Source of the DNA: Ornithinibacillus scapharcae TW25
Lineage (GTDB): Bacteria; Bacillota; Bacilli; Bacillales; Amphibacillaceae
Direction of reading: 5' to 3'
Length of the DNA: 64,000 bases
NCBI RefSeq assembly: GCF_000190475.1
Contig: NZ_AEWH01000050.1
Coordinates: forward strand, 1 to 64,000
The notes beneath the pieces are model-generated. The model saw nothing but the letters and a program-made list of their open reading frames with translations, had not been told where the DNA came from and searched no databases. The first letter of the stretch is position 1, and every line of letters begins with the position of its first letter. Shown piece after piece: positions 8,792 through 16,870 of this stretch. The translations under genes were made by a program, and so were the position numbers.

Positions 8792-9553
8792 TTAGTTAAT
8801 CAGCGGAATCAAATAATCAAATGTTTTTCCTTCCATACTAGTATATCTCTCTAGTTTATTAGCTTCAGGACGAAGACCATACCGAATAACCATTTGTAGA
8901 TAGGAAAAACAAAGAAGTGAATCTTCAACATTGCAATCATACTTTATTGCGAATATAGTAGGTGGTAGCTCTTCATATCGTAAGCCAACAATTCCTCTCA
9001 TACAATGCTTGTCTAAAATTTCGAATCCAACTTCCCCTATTATTTTATTTCCATTGATACGTTCTGTTCTAACATAAACTTCTTTCGAATGTTGAATTCC
9101 TATTTCATCCAGCCTTTTTCTCGTTATCTGGAAACAATCTTTAAAAGGATGTGGTTTCCTTTCTACCTCAAATTTTTCCCATATGAAGCTTTTGGGCTTT
9201 TCCCATTTTGATAACATAATGGTTGGAGGTTCTTCTGGACTTAATCCTCTTATATAACTCCTAGCTGCAGTAAGTACCTTTAATTGTTTATCTAATTCTA
9301 ATTTCCATCCATCCAACAGGAGATTTCTTTCTGAAAAAGTAGCTTCTTGAAATTGTTTAATTTCCTGAATCTTTATGTTAGCCTGCCTTAGCGAATCTAT
9401 CATTTTTGCATCGTATATCTGTTCGATTGAATAGGCTCTATATCCATTTTCTAACCTAGCGGAAGGTACTAAAACTCCTTTTTTATCATAAAATCGTAAT
9501 CTACTAGGAGATAGTCCAGTCCTTTTTGAAAAATTTTGAATGGTAAGGTGCAT
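8792..9553 (-). CDS. MerR family regulator with a GyrI-like effector domain
   Basis: A 253-residue regulator. Residues 1-70 form the MerR winged helix (TIQNFSKRTGLSPSRLRFYDKKG, then GYRAYS). A linker helix follows, then a C-terminal half of the GyrI/BmrR small-molecule-binding type. The start at 9553 follows GGAGG; the ATG 12 bases upstream is less likely. It is the second gene after a glyoxalase-like gene, 17 bases apart, and probably controls the MerR-type promoter in front of that gene. The ligand is unknown; the group usually senses drugs or toxic organics. Confidence 0.82.
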   Translation of the reverse strand: MHLTIQNFSKRTGLSPSRLRFYDKKGVLVPSARLENGYRAYSIEQIYDAKMIDSLRQANIKIQEIKQFQEATFSERNLLLDGWKLELDKQLKVLTAARSYIRGLSPEEPPTIMLSKWEKPKSFIWEKFEVERKPHPFKDCFQITRKRLDEIGIQHSKEVYVRTERINGNKIIGEVGFEILDKHCMRGIVGLRYEELPPTIFAIKYDCNVEDSLLCFSYLQMVIRYGLRPEANKLERYTSMEGKTFDYLIPLIN

Positions 9554-9570
9554 ATATACCTCCATTGAAC

Positions 9571-10368
9571 TTAATTAGATTTATATGACCAAACATTTAT
9601 CCGATTATGATCTGGATCATAGAAATGGAACCCGCCCCAGCCATTTATTGGATCACCTGCTATCTCAGAAGGTTTTATTCCACTTTTTATTAGTTTGTTA
9701 TATTCTTCAAAGAAAGTCTCTGGGCGTATATCATAATACGTTCTTGCTTTATTATCGTTTGGAATATTTACGGACTGTGAACTGCTCAATAACCAAATAT
9801 TATCGAGAAAACGTTCACCTAGAACATTTCTGTCATATGCATCCTCAGTTTGTAAATGAGCATAACCATTATCCTCACTAATTTCAACAATTTCAAATCC
9901 TAAATAGTTCTCATACCATTTAGCAGAGATTGCAGGGTCTTTCACATGAATAATGGTATTCACCTTTCCAAAACCAATAATTCCAGAAGCAGGGTATACG
10001 TTATCATCACCTTCATTCGGTTCCTCTACAATCGTTAATTTTGTTTTATCAAAGGCTATTATTTCACAAAACCTTTGTCCATTTGGTAATTGTTTTGTTT
10101 CTGTGAGCTGTACATCTACTCCTTCCAGATATTTTTGTGTCTTATGTAAATCATACGTTACAAAAACTAATTTAACATTCCCCTCTACCTCTGATGGCTC
10201 GAAATGTTCGTATTCCCCTTCAAAAGATTTAATTGTAACCATGCCAGACCTTGGAAGTTTCATAAATGCCTTTCTACCAACCCAAGTAGTAATTCGATCT
10301 ACACAATCCCACCCTAAAATATCTTGATACCATTGAACCCCTATTTCAAATTTTTCTGGATCAACCAT
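9571..10368 (-). CDS. Two-domain VOC (glyoxalase/bleomycin-resistance) family protein
   Basis: A 265-residue protein with two repeated VOC folds. The first covers about residues 1-120 (GVQWYQDILGWDCVDR), the second about 130-265 (HVKDPAISAKWYENYLGFEIVEIS and the final FHFYDPDHNRINVW). The second half has the more canonical metal-site pattern (HV at the first strand, DPDHN near the end). VOC proteins act as metal-dependent lyases, dioxygenases or drug-binding proteins; the activity here is not readable. The start at 10368 follows GGAGG. It is co-transcribed with the MerR regulator. Confidence 0.8.
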   Translation of the reverse strand: MVDPEKFEIGVQWYQDILGWDCVDRITTWVGRKAFMKLPRSGMVTIKSFEGEYEHFEPSEVEGNVKLVFVTYDLHKTQKYLEGVDVQLTETKQLPNGQRFCEIIAFDKTKLTIVEEPNEGDDNVYPASGIIGFGKVNTIIHVKDPAISAKWYENYLGFEIVEISEDNGYAHLQTEDAYDRNVLGERFLDNIWLLSSSQSVNIPNDNKARTYYDIRPETFFEEYNKLIKSGIKPSEIAGDPINGWGGFHFYDPDHNRINVWSYKSN

Positions 10369-10429
10369 GATAAATCCTCCATCCCAACGATACATACAAA
10401 CACTCCCTATGAATTTATTTACAACTAAA

Positions 10430-10460
10430 ATAATAAAGGTTAAACCTAGTTTAAGGTCAA
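10430..10460 (-). promoter_or_regulatory. MerR-type promoter with 19-bp spacer and dyad
   Basis: Minus-strand TTGACC (10455-10460) and TATTAT (10430-10435) are held apart by 19 bp, longer than normal and typical of promoters activated by MerR proteins. The spacer contains the perfect dyad TTAAAC-TAG-GTTTAA. It faces the VOC-MerR pair. Confidence 0.8.
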
Positions 10461-10587
10461 TACATTTTATACTATTTTAAAAATTATATTATTAAAATAG
10501 TATACTATATTATGTTCAGCATTTAACATGCTATAATTTACATATAAAAGGAAATTGTTTCCACCTCAAACAATTGGAGGGAAATTT

Positions 10588-11355
10588 ATGGTGATACAAG
10601 ATGACAAGAAATTAAGTAAGATTGCTTTCTATGTAATTCAAAAGCTTTCTGCCGCTGGTTTGCTAATTAGTATCTTTGCAATTTTTATCCTGACTTCTAG
10701 TATGGAATTATATGATTTTAGTGAAAGTATGTCTTACTGGTTTTTGTGGACAATGATATTTGGATATGGAATACTTTCTTCCATGGTTATTGACTGTGTA
10801 AAGATTATATTTCACAATGTACCAGTATTCATAGAAATACTTCTATATTTAATAGCAGGTTTTGTACCTTTTATTTTCATCATGGAACCTCCATACATCC
10901 TATTCGCTGGGGGTGTTGGGTCCTTTAGTGCGCTACTATTTCTAGCTGGCCTTCAATTTATAAAACGCAAAGTAACGAAGGTATTATTTGCTTTTATCAT
11001 TCCGATAACCTTCCTAGTTATGGCAAACATTGATTTTACCTCTAAACAGAATTGGCGTGAGGAAACTACAGATTCTTCTTATAGCGTAACTTTCGATTAC
11101 TTTAACGGAAAACACCATATACCAATTGAAGCTAAGTCCGGAGAGAAAATCATCTTTTCTGTGGACTTCACCAATGTAAACTATGGTGGATATGGATATT
11201 CCATACTTAATGAAAACAAGGATTTAATTGGTATGGTAGAACATACAGAGAATAGAGGAACAGCAATTGTACCTGAAGACGGAATATACTTTATCGAGAT
11301 TAGAGGAGATAACCTGAAAGGAAAAATAGAAGTTGATTGGAAAAGACATAGATAA
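10588..11355 (+). CDS. Membrane protein with a C-terminal extracytoplasmic domain, function unknown
   Basis: A 255-residue protein I do not recognise. Four or five hydrophobic segments (about residues 15-150) are followed by a roughly 100-residue soluble part beginning NWREETTDSSYSV. Alternating strands in that part (IPIEAKSGEKIIFSVDFTNVN... IYFIEIRGDN) look like a small beta-sandwich on the outer face. GGAGGG six bases upstream fixes the start at 10588 rather than 33 bases earlier. It is divergent from the VOC-MerR unit, with an A/T-rich region and possible -10 boxes between them. It ends at a clear terminator. Confidence 0.7.
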   Translation: MVIQDDKKLSKIAFYVIQKLSAAGLLISIFAIFILTSSMELYDFSESMSYWFLWTMIFGYGILSSMVIDCVKIIFHNVPVFIEILLYLIAGFVPFIFIMEPPYILFAGGVGSFSALLFLAGLQFIKRKVTKVLFAFIIPITFLVMANIDFTSKQNWREETTDSSYSVTFDYFNGKHHIPIEAKSGEKIIFSVDFTNVNYGGYGYSILNENKDLIGMVEHTENRGTAIVPEDGIYFIEIRGDNLKGKIEVDWKRHR

Positions 11356-11374
11356 TGCATATCTGTACAATAAG

Positions 11375-11413
11375 TAAAGCCGCCTAGAAATCATTTCTTA
11401 GGCGGCTTTTATT
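11375..11413. terminator. Bidirectional terminator between the membrane protein gene and yidC2
   Basis: AAAGCCGCCTA pairs with TAGGCGGCTTT and a T-run follows. It abuts the yidC2 stop on the other strand. Confidence 0.9.
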
Positions 11414-12208
11414 TTAATTACTTTGTTCTTTCTTATGAGCTAGGTAAATCTTTTTAGAGATTAATGTCTGAATAATTACCATTACACCTCCAACTGTCCA
11501 ATACAACGGTAAGGCAGCCAATGTGTTCCATGATATAATACCAATCATGATTGGTGACATTAATCCAAGCAAAGCCATTTGCTTTTTCATTTTTGGATCT
11601 AGTCCAATTTGCGAAACCTTATATTGGATAAAATAAACCAACACAGCAATTCCCACTAGCAATAAGTCTGTCTCTCCAAGGTTAAACCATAAAAAGGCAT
11701 GGCTAGCAATTTCCGGTGTTTGGCGAATAGCTAAATAAAATCCTATTAAAAAAGGAAACTGAATTAACATCGGTAAACAGCCACTGAGGGAAGCAAATGG
11801 ATTAAAGTTATGCTTTTGATAAAATTGCATCAGTTCCTGTTGCATTGCTTTTTGGGATTCAGGATCTTTTTTATCCTTATACTTAGCTTGAATCTTATCC
11901 ATTTCTGGTTTTAGTTCTTTCATCTTATCTTGAACTACCAGACTATTTTTCGATTGTTTTATCATAAATGGCATGATGATTATCCGAAGTAGAATCGTAA
12001 TGATAATAATCGATAGTCCATAATTATCATTAAAAAATACAGCTATACTTTTGATAAGAGCGGAAAAGCTATCAACAAATATTGAATCGAACCATCCAGA
12101 TGATTCTGTTGAACTCCCTCCTGAACATCCAGCTAGAAGTATCGTTAAAATAAAAGTTCCAAATAGACTCGTTCTCTTAAAGCGTGTGAATACAGATTTT
12201 TTTTGCAT
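11414..12208 (-). CDS. yidC2: Membrane protein insertase YidC2 (OxaA2)
   Basis: A 264-residue lipoprotein insertase that places single- and multi-span proteins in the membrane, alone or with SecYEG. The signal peptide ends in LAGC, followed by five predicted membrane segments. The conserved groove arginine lies in ILLRIIIMP. The cytoplasmic hairpin (DKMKELKPEMDKIQAKYKDK) and the ASLSGCLPMLIQFP segment are family features. In Bacillaceae a second copy (SpoIIIJ) normally lies near rnpA, so this is taken as the inducible paralogue. The start is fixed by AGGAGG six bases upstream. That ribosome site lies inside the preceding ORF and touches the arm of a hairpin, which points to translational control by that ORF. 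Confidence 0.9.
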   Translation of the reverse strand: MQKKSVFTRFKRTSLFGTFILTILLAGCSGGSSTESSGWFDSIFVDSFSALIKSIAVFFNDNYGLSIIIITILLRIIIMPFMIKQSKNSLVVQDKMKELKPEMDKIQAKYKDKKDPESQKAMQQELMQFYQKHNFNPFASLSGCLPMLIQFPFLIGFYLAIRQTPEIASHAFLWFNLGETDLLLVGIAVLVYFIQYKVSQIGLDPKMKKQMALLGLMSPIMIGIISWNTLAALPLYWTVGGVMVIIQTLISKKIYLAHKKEQSN

Positions 12209-12519
12209 GTTGTTCCTCCTCGTTTTTTCAATAAGCGTTTAAAAAACGAGAAAGATGCTTCTTCTTCATCATCTGGTACTTCCACACGCTTGGCTATTAC
12301 TGCTAACCAATTACGTTTTTCTACCATTTCTATGTTTGCATCTTGAATTGGTACGTGAATTCTTTCCAGCCTTTGTAGTCTTATATCAAACTTTCTTTTG
12401 GAATAGATTTCAAATTGTGATACGTAACGAATCAAACAAAAACCAGAAAATAAAATACTTACGTACATATATACCGGGGTTAAATCGGTAAGGAAATCAT
12501 ATAAAAATTCCAGTAACAT
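12145..12519 (-). CDS. MifM-like upstream regulatory ORF (candidate translation-arrest sensor)
   Basis: A 124-codon ORF with a strong GGGGGTGA six bases before its ATG; it overlaps the start of yidC2 by 64 bases. It has one N-terminal membrane segment (about residues 15-34), a basic region (SKRKFDIRLQRLERIH), then RNWLAVIAKR and an acidic DDEEE cluster at 83-87. B. subtilis MifM is known to have one N-terminal membrane segment and an Arg/Trp/Ile segment ahead of DEED, where ribosomes stall and free the yidC2 ribosome site. The plan and residue positions agree closely here, and a hairpin follows the cluster directly. The ~37 codons past the cluster are longer than in MifM. Assignment by layout, not by search. 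Confidence 0.7.
   Translation of the reverse strand: MLLEFLYDFLTDLTPVYMYVSILFSGFCLIRYVSQFEIYSKRKFDIRLQRLERIHVPIQDANIEMVEKRNWLAVIAKRVEVPDDEEEASFSFFKRLLKKRGGTTCKKNLYSHALRERVYLELLF
12215..12250 (-). promoter_or_regulatory. Hairpin overlapping the yidC2 ribosome-binding site
   Basis: Minus-strand CTCGTTTTTT (12241-12250) pairs perfectly with AAAAAACGAG (12219-12228) around a 12-base loop. The yidC2 SD AGGAGG (12215-12220) overlaps the base of the 3' arm. The 5' arm starts five bases after the DDEEE codons of the upstream ORF, within the footprint of a ribosome stalled there. Confidence 0.75.
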
Positions 12520-12585
12520 CTGTATTCACCCCCTTTGACGTTCAATATATTTTATATACGATGATGAACCAATAAAGGTTTCACT

Positions 12586-14331
12586 TTAATCATCTAAATG
12601 TTGAACTTGATACAAGTCGTAATAGCTGCCTTTCTTCTCCATTAACTCATTATGGGAACCAACTTCTGTGATTTCGCCATTTTCAATGACGACAATTCTA
12701 TCCGCATGGGTAATGGTCGCAAGTCTATGTGCCACAATAAACGTTGTCCGATCTGAAGCAAGCTTTTCCATTGCTTCTTGAATCATATGTTCACTTTCTA
12801 AATCAAGTGCTGATGTAGCTTCATCAAAGATTAAGACTGGTGGGTTCTTTAAGAATACACGAGCAATGGCAACACGCTGTTTCTGTCCCCCGGAAAGTTT
12901 TACACCACGTTCGCCAACTAATGTATGATATCCTTCAGGCAATTCCATGATGAAATCATGGGCATTAGCTGCTTTAGCCGCTTCGATCACTTCTTCATCA
13001 GTGGCTTCAGGATTTCCCATACGAATGTTCATAGCCACGGTATCTCCAAATAAAATATTATCTTGTAATACCATTCCTATATTGTCCCGAAGTGAATGCA
13101 ATTGAAAATCTCTTATATCAATACCGTCTAGTTTAATGGAACCACCAGTTACATCATAGAAACGTGGTATTAGACTTATTAGTGTCGATTTTCCTCCACC
13201 ACTCATTCCAACAAAAGCAATGGTCTCCCCCTGCTTCACATTTAGATTGATATGTTTTAGTACATCTAGCCCGTCATCATACTGGAATGAAACATCTTGA
13301 AAATGAATCTCTCCATTAACTCGTTCAGGTTTAATTGCAGTTGGTTTATCAACAATGTCATATGGCTCGTTCATAAACTCAAACACACGGTCAATCGATG
13401 CAATAGATTGCACTAGTACAGTTGAGGAGTTAATTAATCTTCTGAGCGGACTATATACTCTCTCTAAATAGGCAAAAAAAGCAACCATGGTTCCAAGTGT
13501 TAGGTTTCCACTTATTACTTGGTAACCCGAGTAAGTGATGACTAGTAATGGTGCAAGATCTGTAATAGTATTAGTTGCTGCGAATGTTTTAGCATTCCAA
13601 ATCGTATGTTCAATCGCTTTATCTAAAAACTTTTTATTTTGCTGATTAAAGTGAATTTGTTCATGTTCCTCTAAAGCAAAACTTTTAGTGACAGAGATTC
13701 CTTGGACACGTTCGTGTAAATGTCCTTGTACTTCGGCTAGTGCTTGTGAGCGTTCCTTGGTAAGAGATCGCAACCTCCCAAAGAAGTATTTAATAGTGAA
13801 TCCAAATAGCGGAAATAGGATAATAGAAACAATTGATAGCCAAAAGTCCATCGACATCATGATCCCAATTGCGATTAATATCGTAATTAAGTCGAGCCAA
13901 ATGTTCATTAACCCTGTAATAACGAAATTCTTAGTTTGTTCGACATCATTTATTACCCGGGAAATTATTTCGCCGGTTTTTGTCGTTGAGTAATACCTTA
14001 AGCTCAATTTTTGCATATGTTCAAACAGCCTAGCCCTTATATCATAAAGGATTTTATTGCCGACCCATTGAGCAAGGTACTGTCGAATATATTCAATTGG
14101 CGGGCGTAAAATAAGGAATACGAGAAATGATATACCCATTATCCAAAACAGATGGGTTATTTTTTCTTCACTATTCCATGTATCATGTCCAATTATGTCA
14201 TCTATTACATATTTTAAAATCAATGGTATCAATAAAGGTATAGCAAATTTGATAATACCGATAATAATTGTCCAGAAAATCTTCCATTTATACGGTTTTA
14301 CGTATTCCATGTACTGTTTAATACTACTCAT
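12586..14331 (-). CDS. ygaD: ABC exporter, fused membrane and ATPase domains (YgaD)
   Basis: A 581-residue half-transporter that probably works as a dimer to export lipid-like or drug substrates. Six membrane helices occupy about residues 15-300. The nucleotide-binding domain carries Walker [10 protein letters not shown], the signature [13 protein letters not shown], Walker [13 protein letters not shown] and the H-loop VAHRL. This is a normal-length MsbA/BmrA-type protein, in the ygaD position of B. subtilis. The ribosome site is weak (AAAGTTGATG). Only 66 bases separate it from the MifM-like ORF, so ygaD, that ORF and yidC2 may form one transcript. Confidence 0.9.
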   Translation of the reverse strand: MSSIKQYMEYVKPYKWKIFWTIIIGIIKFAIPLLIPLILKYVIDDIIGHDTWNSEEKITHLFWIMGISFLVFLILRPPIEYIRQYLAQWVGNKILYDIRARLFEHMQKLSLRYYSTTKTGEIISRVINDVEQTKNFVITGLMNIWLDLITILIAIGIMMSMDFWLSIVSIILFPLFGFTIKYFFGRLRSLTKERSQALAEVQGHLHERVQGISVTKSFALEEHEQIHFNQQNKKFLDKAIEHTIWNAKTFAATNTITDLAPLLVITYSGYQVISGNLTLGTMVAFFAYLERVYSPLRRLINSSTVLVQSIASIDRVFEFMNEPYDIVDKPTAIKPERVNGEIHFQDVSFQYDDGLDVLKHINLNVKQGETIAFVGMSGGGKSTLISLIPRFYDVTGGSIKLDGIDIRDFQLHSLRDNIGMVLQDNILFGDTVAMNIRMGNPEATDEEVIEAAKAANAHDFIMELPEGYHTLVGERGVKLSGGQKQRVAIARVFLKNPPVLIFDEATSALDLESEHMIQEAMEKLASDRTTFIVAHRLATITHADRIVVIENGEITEVGSHNELMEKKGSYYDLYQVQHLDD

Positions 14332-14434
14332 TTACATCAACTTTCTATCTGTTTTTTGCTAGCTATATTATTCCCTATGCACCCTTTATATTTCCTCATG
14401 TTGAGGAAAGTTCCCATACTGTCCACCTGTTAAA

Positions 14435-14468
14435 AAAGTAAAAGCCTTGCTACACTTGTAACAAGGTT
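14435..14468 (-). terminator. Terminator of ygaC
   Basis: Minus strand: CCTTGTTAC pairs with GTAGCAAGG, followed by CTTTTACTTTTTT. It lies just past the ygaC stop. Confidence 0.7.
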
Positions 14469-14480
14469 AGAGCTTCTCCA

Positions 14481-15011
14481 CTACCACCGATAGGTCAAGA
14501 ACCGTTCATACCACTGATCAACAAATCCAGGGGAAAAAGGTCCTTTACGTTGTTGAACCCATCGTTGCAAATCCGAAATATTATTATACAAAATCCTATC
14601 TAATACTCCTGGATATTTCATTTCATCACGATGAATCTCGTATTCATCTTCATCTAATAAATCATAAGTCATATCTGGATAGACTTTTAAATCTAGATCA
14701 TAATCGATATACTTGATGGAATTTTCTTCATACACGAATGGCGAGCTGATATTGCAGTAATAATGGATTCCATCGTCTCGAAGCATTCCAATTACATTAA
14801 ACCAGTGTTTTGCATGAAAATAACAAATGGCAGGTTCTCTTGTTATCCAAGTTCTCCCATCACTTTCTTGAACTACTGTTTTATCATTTGCCCCGATTAC
14901 AACCTGTTCTGTTCCTTTTAACACAATTGTACTTTCCCATGTACGGTGCAAATTCCCATTGTGTTTATAGCTTTGTATTTTTATATTTGTTCCAGCGTTC
15001 GGAGCAACCAT
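14481..15011 (-). CDS. ygaC: DUF402 nucleoside tri/diphosphatase (YgaC)
   Basis: A 176-residue DUF402 protein. The family's S. aureus member hydrolyses nucleoside di- and triphosphates with divalent metal. The signature stretches [46 protein letters not shown] and DLLDEDEYE are present, including the acidic residues that bind metal in this family. I start at the ATG at 15011, behind GGAAGGG, where the B. subtilis protein also begins; the longer reading adds 18 residues not seen in homologues. It is monocistronic, between ygaD and sspE as in Bacillus. Confidence 0.88.
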   Translation of the reverse strand: MVAPNAGTNIKIQSYKHNGNLHRTWESTIVLKGTEQVVIGANDKTVVQESDGRTWITREPAICYFHAKHWFNVIGMLRDDGIHYYCNISSPFVYEENSIKYIDYDLDLKVYPDMTYDLLDEDEYEIHRDEMKYPGVLDRILYNNISDLQRWVQQRKGPFSPGFVDQWYERFLTYRW

Positions 15012-15191
15012 TAAATCCCTTCCCATTCTATTATGAGACGTTCGTTTCGAATGTCTAATTTGCACTATGTAGATATGGTTTTCATTTATATTTGTCTACA
15101 AATAACGACATTATTGTCCAATTGTTTTTATCTATTATAAGGGGAAAATATTAAAATATAAAGAGTTATGCAACTAAATATACCTAAAATA

Positions 15192-15230
15192 ACAAAAAGA
15201 AGAGCTCCCGGGAGAAAGGGAGCTCTTCCA
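15192..15230 (-). terminator. Terminator of the gamma-SASP gene
   Basis: GAAGAGCTCCC and GGGAGCTCTTC form an 11-bp stem. On the minus strand TTTTTGTTATTTT follows. Confidence 0.9.
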
Positions 15231-15249
15231 TAATTCGAGGGTAGGTAGT

Positions 15250-15582
15250 TTATTTTTTCTTAGCCTGAGATTGTTGGTTTTGCTGTCTTACTTCTTGTAC
15301 ATTTGTTTCAGAAGCAAATTCTGTACCAAATTGACCTTGACCAGCTTGAGACTGAGCGTTTTGCTTTCTTACTTCTTGTACATTTGTTTCAGAAGCAAAT
15401 TCTGTACCAAACTGACCTTGTCCAGCTTGAGACTGAGCGTTTTGTTGTCTTACTTCTTGTACATTTGTTTCAGAAGCAAACTCTGTACCAAACTGACCTT
15501 GTCCAGCTTTGGACTGAGCATTTTGTTGCTTAACTTCTTGAATGTTAGTTCCCGCAACAGTTTTGTTAGCGTTTTTAGCCAT
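15250..15582 (-). CDS. sspE: Gamma-type small acid-soluble spore protein
   Basis: A 110-residue spore-core protein, very rich in Gln, Asn, Ala and Gly, stored as an amino-acid reserve and cut by the GPR protease at germination. It contains three tandem copies of a 27-residue unit with TEFASETNVQEV at its core, the GPR-type cleavage sequence. GGAGGTGATAACA precedes the ATG. It occupies the same site as B. subtilis sspE, beside ygaC and mutY, and would be expressed in the forespore. Its own terminator follows. Confidence 0.95.
   Translation of the reverse strand: MAKNANKTVAGTNIQEVKQQNAQSKAGQGQFGTEFASETNVQEVRQQNAQSQAGQGQFGTEFASETNVQEVRKQNAQSQAGQGQFGTEFASETNVQEVRQQNQQSQAKKK
15253..15495 (-). repeat. 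Three tandem 81-bp repeats in the gamma-SASP gene
   Basis: Residues 30-56, 57-83 and 84-110 are successive copies of one 27-residue unit, nearly identical at the DNA level. The last copy ends in QQSQAKKK. This is coding repetition, not a CRISPR array. Confidence 0.95.
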
Positions 15583-15688
15583 TGTTATCACCTCCGACAG
15601 TTATAATTTCTCCATTTAGCAAGTTGTTATCCTCTTTATTTAATATGAAAAACTAGCATTTAATGGAAAACTATGGAAGTGAGGTTCC

Positions 15689-16765
15689 TTACAAATACTG
15701 CATCATCTTTTGATGAGAAACAGGAAATGGATATGCCGCTAGCTCTTTGTCATCCACAAACTTTAATTTACCCTCGGGAATTTCCTGTTCGCCATTTAAA
15801 ACTGCTTGGTATATATCCAGTTCCCAGGTAATATGAGAAAACACATGTTTTAGTGCACCACTCTTTTGTCCAAGTATGATGTTAAGATTATAGGCCGATG
15901 AAAACCAGCTTTCCACCAAGTCTATAGCCAAATCCTCTGTGGGTACCATTGGAAACTGAAAAAGGTTAGCTAATAATCCTTCCTCTGGCCTTTTTTCAAT
16001 CGCAATTTTTCCGTTCTCGTTTCGAAGGAGAAGAACGACATATTTCATTTTTTTATTCTTTTTGCCCTTTGATTTAATTGGTAGTTGTTGTTCGACACCC
16101 AATTCAAAGGCTTGGCAATGTTCTTTAACTGGACAAATTAAACAAGCAGGTGATTTTGGCGTACAAATTGTAGCACCCAAATCCATAATAGCTTGATTAA
16201 ATGCTGAAGGATCTTCATGAGATATTACTTCTCTTGTAATGGTTTCAAACAATTTCTTTGTCTTTGGTTGCGCAATATCTTCATCGACATTCATCACACG
16301 CGAGAAAACTCGCATCACATTACCATCCACAGCTGGTTCTGGCTGATTAAAGGCAATGGAAAGTATTGCCCCTTTTGTGTAGGAACCAATCCCTTTTAAC
16401 TTTTCTAATTCTTTTGGAGAATTCGGGACCTGACCCCCGTATTGTTCAACTACTTCCCTTACAGCATATTGAAGGTTTCGAGCTCGGGAATAATAGCCTA
16501 ATCCTTCCCATGCCTTTAAAACTTCTTGTTCTTCTGCTGCTGCTAAATCATAAACCGTAGGAAACTTCTTGAGAAAGTTATAAAAATATGGGATAACCGT
16601 GTCCACTTTTGTTTGTTGGAGCATGATTTCAGAAACCCATATTTTATATGGATCTTGGTCCTTTCTCCAAGGCAAATCTCGCTTATTTGCTTCGTACCAA
16701 TCAAGCAAGTCCGATTGAAACTTAGAAATATTAAAATTCTGTAACGTTCTATTATAATCCGTCAT
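15689..16765 (-). CDS. mutY: A/G-specific adenine glycosylase MutY
   Basis: A 358-residue base-excision repair enzyme that removes adenine mispaired with 8-oxoguanine. The helix-hairpin-helix region LKGIGSYTKGAILSIAF with the downstream catalytic Asp (AVDGNVMRV) is present. The 4Fe-4S ligands are spaced Cys-x6-Cys-x2-Cys-x5-Cys (CTPKSPACLICPVKEHC). A C-terminal MutT-like recognition domain follows. I start at 16765 behind GGAAG, not 63 bases upstream, since the family N-terminus lies here. It is divergent from yfhP, as in B. subtilis. Confidence 0.95.
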   Translation of the reverse strand: MTDYNRTLQNFNISKFQSDLLDWYEANKRDLPWRKDQDPYKIWVSEIMLQQTKVDTVIPYFYNFLKKFPTVYDLAAAEEQEVLKAWEGLGYYSRARNLQYAVREVVEQYGGQVPNSPKELEKLKGIGSYTKGAILSIAFNQPEPAVDGNVMRVFSRVMNVDEDIAQPKTKKLFETITREVISHEDPSAFNQAIMDLGATICTPKSPACLICPVKEHCQAFELGVEQQLPIKSKGKKNKKMKYVVLLLRNENGKIAIEKRPEEGLLANLFQFPMVPTEDLAIDLVESWFSSAYNLNIILGQKSGALKHVFSHITWELDIYQAVLNGEQEIPEGKLKFVDDKELAAYPFPVSHQKMMQYL

Positions 16766-16870
16766 ATAAACACTTCCTTTATGGTACACTAAGTACACAC
16801 TTAAAAACATGGAGGAGGTTTCCTCCACCTAACAACTTCTATATTAAAATACTTAGGAGGAATTCAATTA

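Noticed and set aside
15253-15495. Regular direct repeats that could suggest a CRISPR array
   Set aside because: The 81-bp units are contiguous, in frame and encode the known SASP repeat; there are no spacers.
15271-15606. Plus-strand frames opposite the gamma-SASP gene
   Set aside because: Repetitive shadows of the coding repeats on the other strand.
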